Origin: Acidimicrobiales bacterium
GTDB lineage: Bacteria > Actinomycetota > Acidimicrobiia > Acidimicrobiales > Bog-793
Direction: 5' to 3'
Length of the DNA stretch: 64,000 nt
Assembly (NCBI GenBank): GCA_035294085.1
Contig: DATGLP010000027.1
Location: 1-64,000 of the forward strand
This document shows, one piece after another, positions 1-6,633 of this stretch. A model generated the notes under the pieces. It was not told where the DNA came from. It made no database searches and saw nothing but the letters and a program-made list of their open reading frames with translations. Numbering within the stretch: the stretch's first letter is position 1; every line of letters starts with the position of its first letter. The position numbers and the translations under genes were made by a program.

Positions 1-160
1 AGCCGAGGTGGCCCCCCGTGCGCCCCACGGCGTCGACGATGAAGGCGCGAAGCTCGGCCGCGAGCTCGACGCACTCGGCGACCGACAGCGCGCGCAGGTC
101 CTCGGGCGAGGCGATCGAGGAGAGGAGCGGGTAGGGCGAGGGAAGCCTGCAGTCGTCCAC
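1..160 (-). CDS. dxs: 1-deoxy-D-xylulose-5-phosphate synthase, N-terminal part only
   Basis: Only the first 53 codons lie in the window; the gene runs off the left edge. The protein would condense pyruvate and glyceraldehyde-3-phosphate with thiamine diphosphate, the first step of the non-mevalonate isoprenoid pathway. The translation contains the family's N-terminal pattern: [15 protein letters not shown] followed by [21 protein letters not shown], with the conserved GGHLG. The start is GTG at 160 with an AAGGAGG ribosome site five bases upstream, so the start is well supported. The gene faces away from the regulator at 360-1205, and the 200 bp between them shows no gene. Confidence 0.88.
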   Translation of the reverse strand, partial: MDDCRLPSPYPLLSSIASPEDLRALSVAECVELAAELRAFIVDAVGRTGGHLG

Positions 161-359
161 GTCCGCCTCCTTGCTGGCCGCGCCCCCTGGCGACTGGTCC
201 TCGAACCTCGGCAGGCCGGGGCCCGCTCGGCGACCGGTCGGGCACCGGGCGCCTCGCGCACAGTGCCAGTGACTCGATCGTCACACCACTTGTTCGCTGC
301 CATCCTGGCAGACGTGCCCGGGGGCGTCAACGAGCGCCCGGGGCGTCCAGCACGACGGC

Positions 360-1205
360 TCAGGTGCTCGCGTCCTCGGCCTTGAGCCCGGCGAGCGCGG
401 GCACGACGGCGCGCTCGTCGAGGGCGCGACGCACGGCGAGCGCCATGGCGCGCTCCACGACGGCATCGGCCCGCGCCTCGCTGCTGCCGTCGAGGTGGCG
501 CGCCACGGCGGCGGTCACCTCGGCGACGAGGGCGCGCAGCACACGAGCGTGGCCCGGCCGGCGCTGCGTCGCGAACGAGGCCACGTCGAGCCACAGGCTG
601 AGCTGGGGAGCGAGGGCCTCGGCGAGCGCCTCGGTCGCCTCCGCCGGCCCGGCGCCCCCGCACGCCGCGGCCTCGAAGGCGGCGACCGCCGCGCTGCCCG
701 CAGCACGCGCCGCGGCGAAGAAGAGCTCCTCCTTCGACGCGTAGTGACGGTAGAACGAGCCCTTCGCCACCGCGGCGGCCCGGCAGACGTCGTCGATCGA
801 GACGTCCGCGTAGCCGTGCCGCGAGAAGGCCGCGATACCCGCCTCGAGGATGCGAGCCTGCGTGGCCGGCCCGGCGCCGGGGGCCTGCGTGGCAGCGAGG
901 AGCTGGCCCCACATCTCACGTCGGAAGACACCGGTGCTCGGCCGGCCGAGGAGGTCGGGCACGAGCTCGGGCAGCAGACGGCCGATGGCCTCGAGCGACA
1001 GTCCGCGCCGCTCGCGCAGCAGCCGGATGAGCTTCAGGAGCTCGACGTGGCGAGCGTCGTAGAGGAACCGGTTGGTCGCGAGCTTCTCCGGCGGCGGCAG
1101 GAGGCCCGCCGCGAGGTAGTAGCGGATCGTCGCCGCCGCGACCCCCGTCTGCTCGACGAGCTGCGACATCGTGAGCCCGCCAGACCCCGGCAGGTCGCGA
1201 CTCAT
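360..1205 (-). CDS. MerR-TetR fused transcriptional regulator
   Basis: A 281-residue one-component regulator with two DNA-binding modules in one chain. Residues about 13-80 are a MerR-type winged helix (MSQLVEQTGVAAATIRYY, then the RLLRERRGLSLEAIG helix). Residues about 115-165 are a TetR helix-turn-helix (ARILEAGIAAFSRHGYADVS, FYRHYASKEELF). The remainder resembles an all-alpha TetR ligand and dimer domain. The ATG at 1205 has a GAGG eight bases upstream; an internal ATG at residue 13 is possible. It is divergent from the DegV gene at 1263 with 57 bp between, so that gap is its likeliest operator. The ligand is unknown. Confidence 0.85.
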   Translation of the reverse strand: MSRDLPGSGGLTMSQLVEQTGVAAATIRYYLAAGLLPPPEKLATNRFLYDARHVELLKLIRLLRERRGLSLEAIGRLLPELVPDLLGRPSTGVFRREMWGQLLAATQAPGAGPATQARILEAGIAAFSRHGYADVSIDDVCRAAAVAKGSFYRHYASKEELFFAAARAAGSAAVAAFEAAACGGAGPAEATEALAEALAPQLSLWLDVASFATQRRPGHARVLRALVAEVTAAVARHLDGSSEARADAVVERAMALAVRRALDERAVVPALAGLKAEDAST

Positions 1206-1262
1206 CGGCGGGACCTCGCCAGCCTGCAGGAACCGTGTGCGGCCGCAGGTAACGTGCGGTGC

Positions 1263-2084
1263 ATGGGTGGTGTCGCGGTCATCACCGACTCCAGCACCTG
1301 CATCCCCTCCGAGCTGGCGGTGCGGTACGGCATCCGCGTGCTCCCCATCAGCGTCTACGCGGCCGACCTCGACGGCGACGAGGACGGCGAGCGGCTCTCG
1401 GTGCTCGAGGCGGTCGAGCACGAGGAGCTGTTCGGGGCCAGCCGGCCCTTCGTCACAGAGTACCTTTCCGCGATCGAGGCCCCGGGCTGCGACGCGGCGG
1501 TCGTCATCACGCCGGCGGGCGAGTTCGCGGCGATGTTCCGCAACGCCACCCTCGCCACCGAGCTGGCCAACCGCCCTGCAGTGGTCGTCGACTCGCGCAC
1601 GGCGGCCGCGGGCCAGGCGCTCGTCGTGCTCGCCGCCGCCGAACGCGCCGCGGGCGGCGGCGACCTCGAGGCCGTGGTCCGGGCGAGCGAGGAGGCGTCG
1701 CGCCGGGTCGAGCTCGTCGCGTCGCTCGCGACCCTCGAGCCGATCCGCAGGAGCGGTCCCGTCCCCGAGGCGGTGCTGCGGGCGAGCGAGCTGTCGGGGA
1801 CGAGGAGCGTGTTCCGCATGCGCGACGGCGCCGTGGAGCCGCTCGAGGCGATCGCCTCGGGCGACGCCACCTTGGAGGCGATCGCGGCGGCCTTCCGCGC
1901 GAGCGCCGGGCCCGGCGTCGAGCGCTCCACCGTCTTCCACGCAGGGGCGCCGCGCGCCGCGAGCCGCCTCGAGGAGCTGCTCGGCGGGGTGGACTTCGTC
2001 TGCGGCTTCTCGCCGGCGATGCAGGTCCACACCGGCGCCGGGGTGGTCGGCGCCGCGTGGATCCCACGGCCGGAGACGCCCTGA
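1263..2084 (+). CDS. DegV family fatty-acid-binding protein
   Basis: A 273-residue cytosolic DegV protein. Members bind a single fatty acid and in several bacteria serve as the FakB subunit that presents it to the fatty acid kinase FakA. The N-terminus MGGVAVITDSSTCIP carries the DegV signature, followed by the strand VVVDSRTAAAGQALVV and a C-terminal VHTGAGVVGAAW in place of the usual HxGPG. No FakA homologue is in the window. A TAACGT hexamer at 1250-1255 ends seven bases before the ATG, which predicts a leaderless transcript. A second DegV paralogue lies at 41610-42446. Confidence 0.88.
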   Translation: MGGVAVITDSSTCIPSELAVRYGIRVLPISVYAADLDGDEDGERLSVLEAVEHEELFGASRPFVTEYLSAIEAPGCDAAVVITPAGEFAAMFRNATLATELANRPAVVVDSRTAAAGQALVVLAAAERAAGGGDLEAVVRASEEASRRVELVASLATLEPIRRSGPVPEAVLRASELSGTRSVFRMRDGAVEPLEAIASGDATLEAIAAAFRASAGPGVERSTVFHAGAPRAASRLEELLGGVDFVCGFSPAMQVHTGAGVVGAAWIPRPETP

Positions 2085-2148
2085 GAGGCGCCCGCGCCAC
2101 GCCCGAGCGGGCGTGGTTCCTACACTTCCCGGCGAGAGGAGCGCCGAG

Positions 2149-2847
2149 GTGACGAGGTACGGCTCGACTCCTGGAGGCGGCCGGCAGCCGGCGCGCACCG
2201 CCACGGCACGCGACCAGTGGGACTGGTCCACGATCGCGGCGACCTCGGAGCTCCCGGCGGTCGCCTCGCCGTCGCCCGTCGGGCGAGGCCTCGCCGGGCG
2301 ACGCGCCGAGCCGCCCGGCGACGCGGAGAGGCCGGCGGACGACGGACACCTCACGCGCGAGCCGGCCCCGGTCGTCCTCCGGCTCGCGGTGTGGTCCCTC
2401 GCCTTCGTCTTCGTGCTCGCCGCGGCCGGCGACGTCGTGCTCCACGTCCGGCCAGGCTGGCTGCGGCCGTTCCGCCACGTCGAGTCGAGCTCGCCGTCGG
2501 GGCGCGCGCGACCGCGTCCAGGCGGGACGGCGAGCCTGCTCCTCGTGTCCTCGGACGCAACCGGCGCGACGTTCGAGGTCCCCGCCCAGCGCTACCGCCT
2601 CGTCGTCACGACCGCGGCGCGCTGCTGGACCACCGTCAAGTCCCCGCCGGACGCCACCGGGTTCGTCTTCGCCAGGACGATCACCCCCGCGACGAGCCCG
2701 GCCTCGGTGGAGGTGAGCGGCGCCGCCTCGGTGGAGCTCGCGGCCCGAGCGGTCAGTCTCGCGGTCCGCGCCGGCGACCGCACCGTCGGCGTCATCCGCT
2801 CGCCTCGCGTCGCCTACCGCTACACCTTCGAACCAACCACGCCGTGA
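2149..2847 (+). CDS. Hypothetical protein with one membrane helix and an exported C-terminal domain
   Basis: I do not recognise the family with certainty. The 232-residue product has an unstructured Gly/Pro/Arg-rich N-terminus (about 1-75), one hydrophobic helix at about 78-98 (VVLRLAVWSLAFVFVLAAAGD) and a C-terminal domain of about 110 residues rich in beta-strand residues. The C-terminal domain loosely resembles the DUF4115/RodZ C-terminal fold, suggesting an extracytoplasmic role. The GTG start is chosen because it follows a GAGAGGA site, and a TACACT hexamer at 2121-2126 could be its -10 box. It is followed by the methyltransferase at 2907 on the same strand. Confidence 0.6.
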   Translation: MTRYGSTPGGGRQPARTATARDQWDWSTIAATSELPAVASPSPVGRGLAGRRAEPPGDAERPADDGHLTREPAPVVLRLAVWSLAFVFVLAAAGDVVLHVRPGWLRPFRHVESSSPSGRARPRPGGTASLLLVSSDATGATFEVPAQRYRLVVTTAARCWTTVKSPPDATGFVFARTITPATSPASVEVSGAASVELAARAVSLAVRAGDRTVGVIRSPRVAYRYTFEPTTP

Positions 2848-2906
2848 CGCGCGCGGCGAGGTACGCGAAGATCGAGCGGCCCCGAGCGCGAAAGGACGGC
2901 GCCGAC

Positions 2907-3659
2907 GTGAGGACGAGGCCGCGCCCAGCTCGCGGCGAGGGGAAGGCGAACCTCGCGCGCCAGCGCCGCTTCTGGACGCGGCGCGCCGCGGCGTGGGACC
3001 ACGGAGCGGGGACCAGCCCTGGCCTTCGCCAGGTCGTCGAGCGGGTCCTCGCCGAGGCGGCGCCGTCGAGCGACGACGAGGCGGTCGACCTCGGGTGCGG
3101 GTCGGGCCAGCTCGCGCTGCGCCTCGCCCCCCTCGTGCGCCGGGTCATCGCGGTCGACATCAGCGAGGCGATGATCGACCTCCTCGCGGCGAACGCCGAC
3201 GCGGCCTCGGTGGACAACGTGGAGGCGGTGGCGAGCCCCATCGAGCGCTTCGACCTCGGGCCGAGCTCCGTCGACCTCGTCGTGTCGAACTACGCCCTCC
3301 ACCACCTGCGCGACCGGGACAAGGCGCGCCTCGTCGCCCGGGCGGCGACCTGGCTGCGGCCCGGCGGGCGGCTCGTCATCGGCGACATGATGTTCGGCCG
3401 CGGCGCTGACCGACGCGACCGCGAGGTCATCGCCTCCAAGGTCGCCGTCCTCGCGCGCCGCGGCCCTGGCGGCTGGTGGCGCATCGCCAAGAACGCCTCG
3501 CGCTACCTGCTGCGCCTGCAGGAACGCCCCGTGCCCATCGGCGCCTGGGTCGACATCCTCCGCCGCGCCGGGCTCGCCGACGTACGAGCCATCCCGGTGG
3601 TGAGCGAGGCCGCCGTCGTGCGGGGCACGAAGCCCGGTCCGAAGACGCAGGAGGTGTGA
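2907..3659 (+). CDS. Class I SAM-dependent methyltransferase
   Basis: A 250-residue Rossmann-fold methyltransferase. Motif I is VDLGCGSGQLALRLA (about residues 59-73), the acidic loop is VIAVDISEAMIDLL, and VDLVVSNYALHHL plus LRPGGRLVIGDMMF form the later strands. The set looks like the Methyltransf_11/UbiE-type small-molecule enzymes; the substrate cannot be told from sequence. The GTG at 2907 has an AAAGGA site upstream. A GTG at 2843 overlapping the previous stop is an alternative giving a basic 21-residue extension. It lies one base before the next gene, so the two are probably co-transcribed. Confidence 0.82.
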   Translation: MRTRPRPARGEGKANLARQRRFWTRRAAAWDHGAGTSPGLRQVVERVLAEAAPSSDDEAVDLGCGSGQLALRLAPLVRRVIAVDISEAMIDLLAANADAASVDNVEAVASPIERFDLGPSSVDLVVSNYALHHLRDRDKARLVARAATWLRPGGRLVIGDMMFGRGADRRDREVIASKVAVLARRGPGGWWRIAKNASRYLLRLQERPVPIGAWVDILRRAGLADVRAIPVVSEAAVVRGTKPGPKTQEV

Positions 3660-3660
3660 G

Positions 3661-3981
3661 GTGCTCATCGCCACGACGAACGACCTCCCCGGCTACGAAG
3701 TCGTCGAGGTCCTCGGCGAGGTCTTCGGCCTCACCGTCCGCTCGCGCAACGCCTTCTCCCAGGCGGGCGCCAGCCTGCGCTCCCTCGTCGGCGGCGAGCT
3801 GCGAGGGATGACGAAGAACCTCGAGCGCAGCCGCCGCGAGGTCATCGAGCGACTCGCCGACGCCGCTGCCGCGCGCGGCGCGAACGCCGTGCTCGCGATG
3901 CGCTTCGACACCACCGAGCTCGGCGGGATGTGGACGGAGGTCTGCGCCTACGGGACCGCCGTGCGCGTCGAGCCGCGCTGA
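3661..3981 (+). CDS. YbjQ/UPF0145 family protein
   Basis: A 106-residue protein matching the UPF0145 family: an N-terminal TTNDLPGYEVVEVLGEVFGLTV and a C-terminal ARGANAVLAMRFDT. Family members form small pentameric beta/alpha rings of unknown function. The full family length is present. It starts at GTG one base after the stop of the methyltransferase gene, so it is likely translated from the same message. Confidence 0.85.
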   Translation: MLIATTNDLPGYEVVEVLGEVFGLTVRSRNAFSQAGASLRSLVGGELRGMTKNLERSRREVIERLADAAAARGANAVLAMRFDTTELGGMWTEVCAYGTAVRVEPR

Positions 3982-3989
3982 GGCGCCCG

Positions 3990-5042
3990 GTGCGAGCCCT
4001 CCCGCCGGGCCGTACCCGAGACGCCCAGCGCGGCGCGACGCGCGCGCGCCGCACCTGGGGCTGCGCCCTCGCCTGCTCGAGCCTGCTCGTGGCCGGCGCC
4101 GTCCCCCGGCTCCCCGCCCGCGCCCCGAGGGGGCACGGCGCAGGCCTCGGCCAGCCGACCAGGCGTCTGTGCGTCCGCCCTCGTTACCGCATCGGCTACG
4201 AGGTCTTCAACGAGACGCAGCCGTTCGCCAGGGCGGTGAGTGCCAGCATCGCCGCGACGGCGCGACGCCTCCGCTGCGTGACGCTGCTCGAGGCGACCGA
4301 CAACCTCGACGGGGCCACCGCCGTCGCGAACGTCCGCTCGATGCTGCGAGCCGGCATCGACGGCCTCGTCGACTTCCAGGTGGTCCCAGCGGCCCAGAAG
4401 GTCATCGCCGGACTCGTGTCCCGGGCTCGTGTCCCGGCGGTGTCGGCCGGCCTCCGCCTCGGCGCACGCCCCTTCGTGTCCCTCGACGACCGCCATGCCG
4501 GGTTCGTCGCCGGCGAGGCGCTCGGGCGAGCCGCGCGCGCTCGCGACCGCGGCGCGACCTTCTACCTCCTCGTCGGCGCCGACCCCCACGCCGGCCCGTC
4601 CGCCGCGGCGCGCGCCGCAGGGATCGTGAGCGGCGCGCGGCAGGCCCTCGCCGACCTCGGACCCGCCGATGTCCGCCTCCTCGCGACCGACGGCCTCGAG
4701 CGCGAGGCGTTCGCCGCCGCGGCGCGAGCCCTGCGCCGGGTGCCGCCTCACGCGGTGCTCCTGCTGAGCGGCATCAACGACGAGGTCGTCGCCGGCATGT
4801 ACGCCGCAACGCTCGCGCGCCGAGGCGGGCGCCTCCTCGCCGAGTCGATCGGCGGCGACGCCCTCGGGCTCTCACAGGTCTGCGCACGCCCCGACTACGT
4901 CGGCGCGGTGTCCTTCGAGCCGGGCGCGTGGGGCCGCTGGCTCCTCTCGGCCGTCCTCGATCTCGCCAACGGCGCGGCCCTGCCGAGCACGCTCTACGTC
5001 CCCGTGCGCCAGGTCACGCGGGCGAACCTTCGCTGTCGCTAG
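3990..5042 (+). CDS. Periplasmic sugar-binding-like protein (type I fold)
   Basis: A 350-residue exported protein. Residues about 22-39 form a hydrophobic signal segment (CALACSSLLVAGAVP). The rest follows the type I periplasmic-binding fold of ribose/LacI-like proteins: RIGYEVFNETQPFARAV, the loop GIDGLVDFQVVPAAQKVI, the hinge strand RVPAVSAG, and GATFYLLVGADPHAGPSA. No transporter genes lie beside it, so it may be an orphan receptor or sensor. Its TAG stop uses the TA duplication of the adjacent insertion sequence plus the first base of that element; before insertion the stop would also have been TAG, so the protein is not truncated. Confidence 0.75.
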   Translation: MRALPPGRTRDAQRGATRARRTWGCALACSSLLVAGAVPRLPARAPRGHGAGLGQPTRRLCVRPRYRIGYEVFNETQPFARAVSASIAATARRLRCVTLLEATDNLDGATAVANVRSMLRAGIDGLVDFQVVPAAQKVIAGLVSRARVPAVSAGLRLGARPFVSLDDRHAGFVAGEALGRAARARDRGATFYLLVGADPHAGPSAAARAAGIVSGARQALADLGPADVRLLATDGLEREAFAAAARALRRVPPHAVLLLSGINDEVVAGMYAATLARRGGRLLAESIGGDALGLSQVCARPDYVGAVSFEPGAWGRWLLSAVLDLANGAALPSTLYVPVRQVTRANLRCR

Positions 5043-5068
5043 TGGCCCTGCCGATAAATACATCGGTG
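5042..5068 (+). repeat. Left terminal inverted repeat of the IS630-type element
   Basis: It starts GTGGCCCTGCCG and matches the reverse complement of 6607-6633 at 18 of 27 positions. It contains a small perfect hairpin, CCGAT at 5051-5055 and ATCGG at 5062-5066. Confidence 0.85.
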
Positions 5069-5107
5069 TAACTTTCTGACCGGTCGCATGCCAGCCAGGG
5101 GGTGCTG

Positions 5108-6247
5108 ATGCCTCGCCGCTCGCCGTTCACAGTGCGCCTGTCAGACGCGGATCGAGCAGTCCTCGAGCAGCGGGCGTCGTCGCGCACCGTCGCCCATCGT
5201 GACGTGGTGCGGGCGCGCATCGTGCTGCTCGCAGCGAACGACGTCACCAACGTGGCGATCGCGCGACGTGTCGGCGTCTGTGTCGACGCGGTCTCGAAGT
5301 GGCGCAAGCGCTTCTGTGCGGAGGGCCTAGCCGGGCTGGCCGATCGCAAGCGCTCGGGTCGCCCACGTCGCTTCAGCGGCGAGGTCGTCGCCCACGTGAA
5401 GGCGATGGCCTGCGAGCCGCCCGGTCGCCGGGAGGTGCCCCTCACGCGCTGGAGCTCGCACGAGCTCGCCGCCCAGGCCGTCCAAGAGGGCCTCGTCGAG
5501 GCGATCTCCTCCTCGACCATCAGACGCTGGCTGCACGCGGCGGCGATCAAGCCCTGGCGCTACCGATCCTGGATCTTCCCCCGGGATCCCGACTTCGCGC
5601 CCAAGGCCGCCCGGGTCCTCGACCTCTACGAGCGCCGCTTTGAGGGCCACCTCCTCGGGCCCGACGACTACGTCATCTCCGCAGACGAGAAGTCCCAGCT
5701 GCAGGCGCTGTCGAGGCGCCACAGCGACCTGGAAGCAGCGCCGGGGCGGCTTCGCCGGATCGAGTTCGAGTACCGCCGAGGCGGCACGCTCGCCTACCTC
5801 GGCGCCTACGACGTCCACCGAGCAGCCCTGTTCGGCCAGGTGGCGGAGAAGACCGGCATCGAGCCGTTCATGACCCTCGTTGAGAAGGTGATGGCGAAGG
5901 AACCCTACAAGAGCGCCCGATGCGTCTACTGGGTCGTCGACAACCGTTCCTCCCACAACGGGCAGCGCTCGATCGAGCGAATGGAAGCCGCCTTCCCGAA
6001 CGCCCGGTTGATCCACCTCCCGGTCCATGCCTCCTGGCTCAACCAGATCGAGGTGGTCTTCTCGATCATCCAACGCAAGGTCGTCCGCTCCGGCGATTTC
6101 GCGGGCCTCGGCGCTCTCGCGGAGCGCCTCTTGGCCTTCGAACAGCACTACAACGCGAGCGCCCGACCCTTCGACTGGCGCTTCAGCACCGACGACCTCG
6201 CCGCCATGCTCGAGCGCCTGGAGGGTCGCGCCCTGCTTGCTGCCTGA
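5108..6247 (+). CDS. IS630 family DDE transposase
   Basis: A 379-residue transposase that should cut and paste the surrounding element at TA sites. Residues about 10-80 are a helix-turn-helix DNA-binding region (NVAIARRVGVCVDAVSKWRKRF), followed by a second winged-helix segment to about 165. The catalytic domain has D193 (ISADEKSQ), D278 (WVVDNRSSHNG) and E314 (SWLNQIEVVFS), the complete DDE triad with 35 residues between the second Asp and the Glu. ATG at 5108 is chosen because AGGGGG lies five bases upstream; GTG at 5102 is also in frame. No frameshift is seen, so the element may be active. Confidence 0.95.
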   Translation: MPRRSPFTVRLSDADRAVLEQRASSRTVAHRDVVRARIVLLAANDVTNVAIARRVGVCVDAVSKWRKRFCAEGLAGLADRKRSGRPRRFSGEVVAHVKAMACEPPGRREVPLTRWSSHELAAQAVQEGLVEAISSSTIRRWLHAAAIKPWRYRSWIFPRDPDFAPKAARVLDLYERRFEGHLLGPDDYVISADEKSQLQALSRRHSDLEAAPGRLRRIEFEYRRGGTLAYLGAYDVHRAALFGQVAEKTGIEPFMTLVEKVMAKEPYKSARCVYWVVDNRSSHNGQRSIERMEAAFPNARLIHLPVHASWLNQIEVVFSIIQRKVVRSGDFAGLGALAERLLAFEQHYNASARPFDWRFSTDDLAAMLERLEGRALLAA

Positions 6248-6269
6248 GCTCCGCGGTCACAATGGGGCG

Positions 6270-6620
6270 GTGAAGGCGCCGCCAGCATCAACCAAGCAGA
6301 GCCTTACCTCCCGCCTCTGCGAGCACGCCCGGGAGCGCTGGCCGGAGCTCGCCGGCCTCGACGTGCGCTTCCGCTCGAACTTCGCCTACGTCGACGGCCA
6401 CCTCTCCGACGGGACGATCCAGAAGCTGTGCCGTCTGCGCTACGGCGGCTCGGCGAGCCTCTGGGGCTTCGCCCTCTACCGGGCGAGCCACGACGACTAT
6501 GAGGATTCCTTCCTCCCGACCGGGATGCCAGCCGGGAGCCCGGAGGAGGCTCTCGACTGCGCGTGCGGTCTCTACCTCCGCGACCCGACGGCGTGGCTCG
6601 ATGATTCACCGACGAACTAA
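6270..6620 (+). CDS. IS630-associated passenger protein of unknown function
   Basis: A 116-residue soluble protein starting at GTG 22 bases after the transposase stop. The centre has a conserved-looking block: FAYVDGHLSDG, KLCRLRYGGSASLWGFALYR and a C-terminal ALDCACGLYL. I recall similar small proteins next to IS630 transposases in other actinobacteria but cannot name a family or function. Its TAA stop at 6618-6620 lies inside the right terminal repeat, which ties it to the element rather than to the host. It could be an accessory factor or a passenger. Confidence 0.75.
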   Translation: MKAPPASTKQSLTSRLCEHARERWPELAGLDVRFRSNFAYVDGHLSDGTIQKLCRLRYGGSASLWGFALYRASHDDYEDSFLPTGMPAGSPEEALDCACGLYLRDPTAWLDDSPTN

Positions 6621-6633
6621 CGCGCGGGACCAC
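6607..6633 (-). repeat. Right terminal inverted repeat of the IS630-type element
   Basis: Read on the minus strand it starts GTGGTCCCGCGC and pairs with the left end. The passenger gene's stop codon is inside it. The TA at 6634-6635 is the second copy of the target duplication. Confidence 0.85.

Larger units (their letters stand above)
5042..6633 (+). mobile_element. IS630-type insertion sequence, apparently complete (1592 bp)
   Basis: The element is bounded by TA dinucleotides at 5040-5041 and 6634-6635, the target duplication typical of IS630/Tc1-mariner elements. The terminal 27 bases at each end are imperfect inverted repeats agreeing at 18 positions: both begin GTGG and both contain TCGGTG at the inner end. 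It encodes an intact DDE transposase and a small passenger gene in the same direction. It lies exactly between two convergent host genes. Confidence 0.9.
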
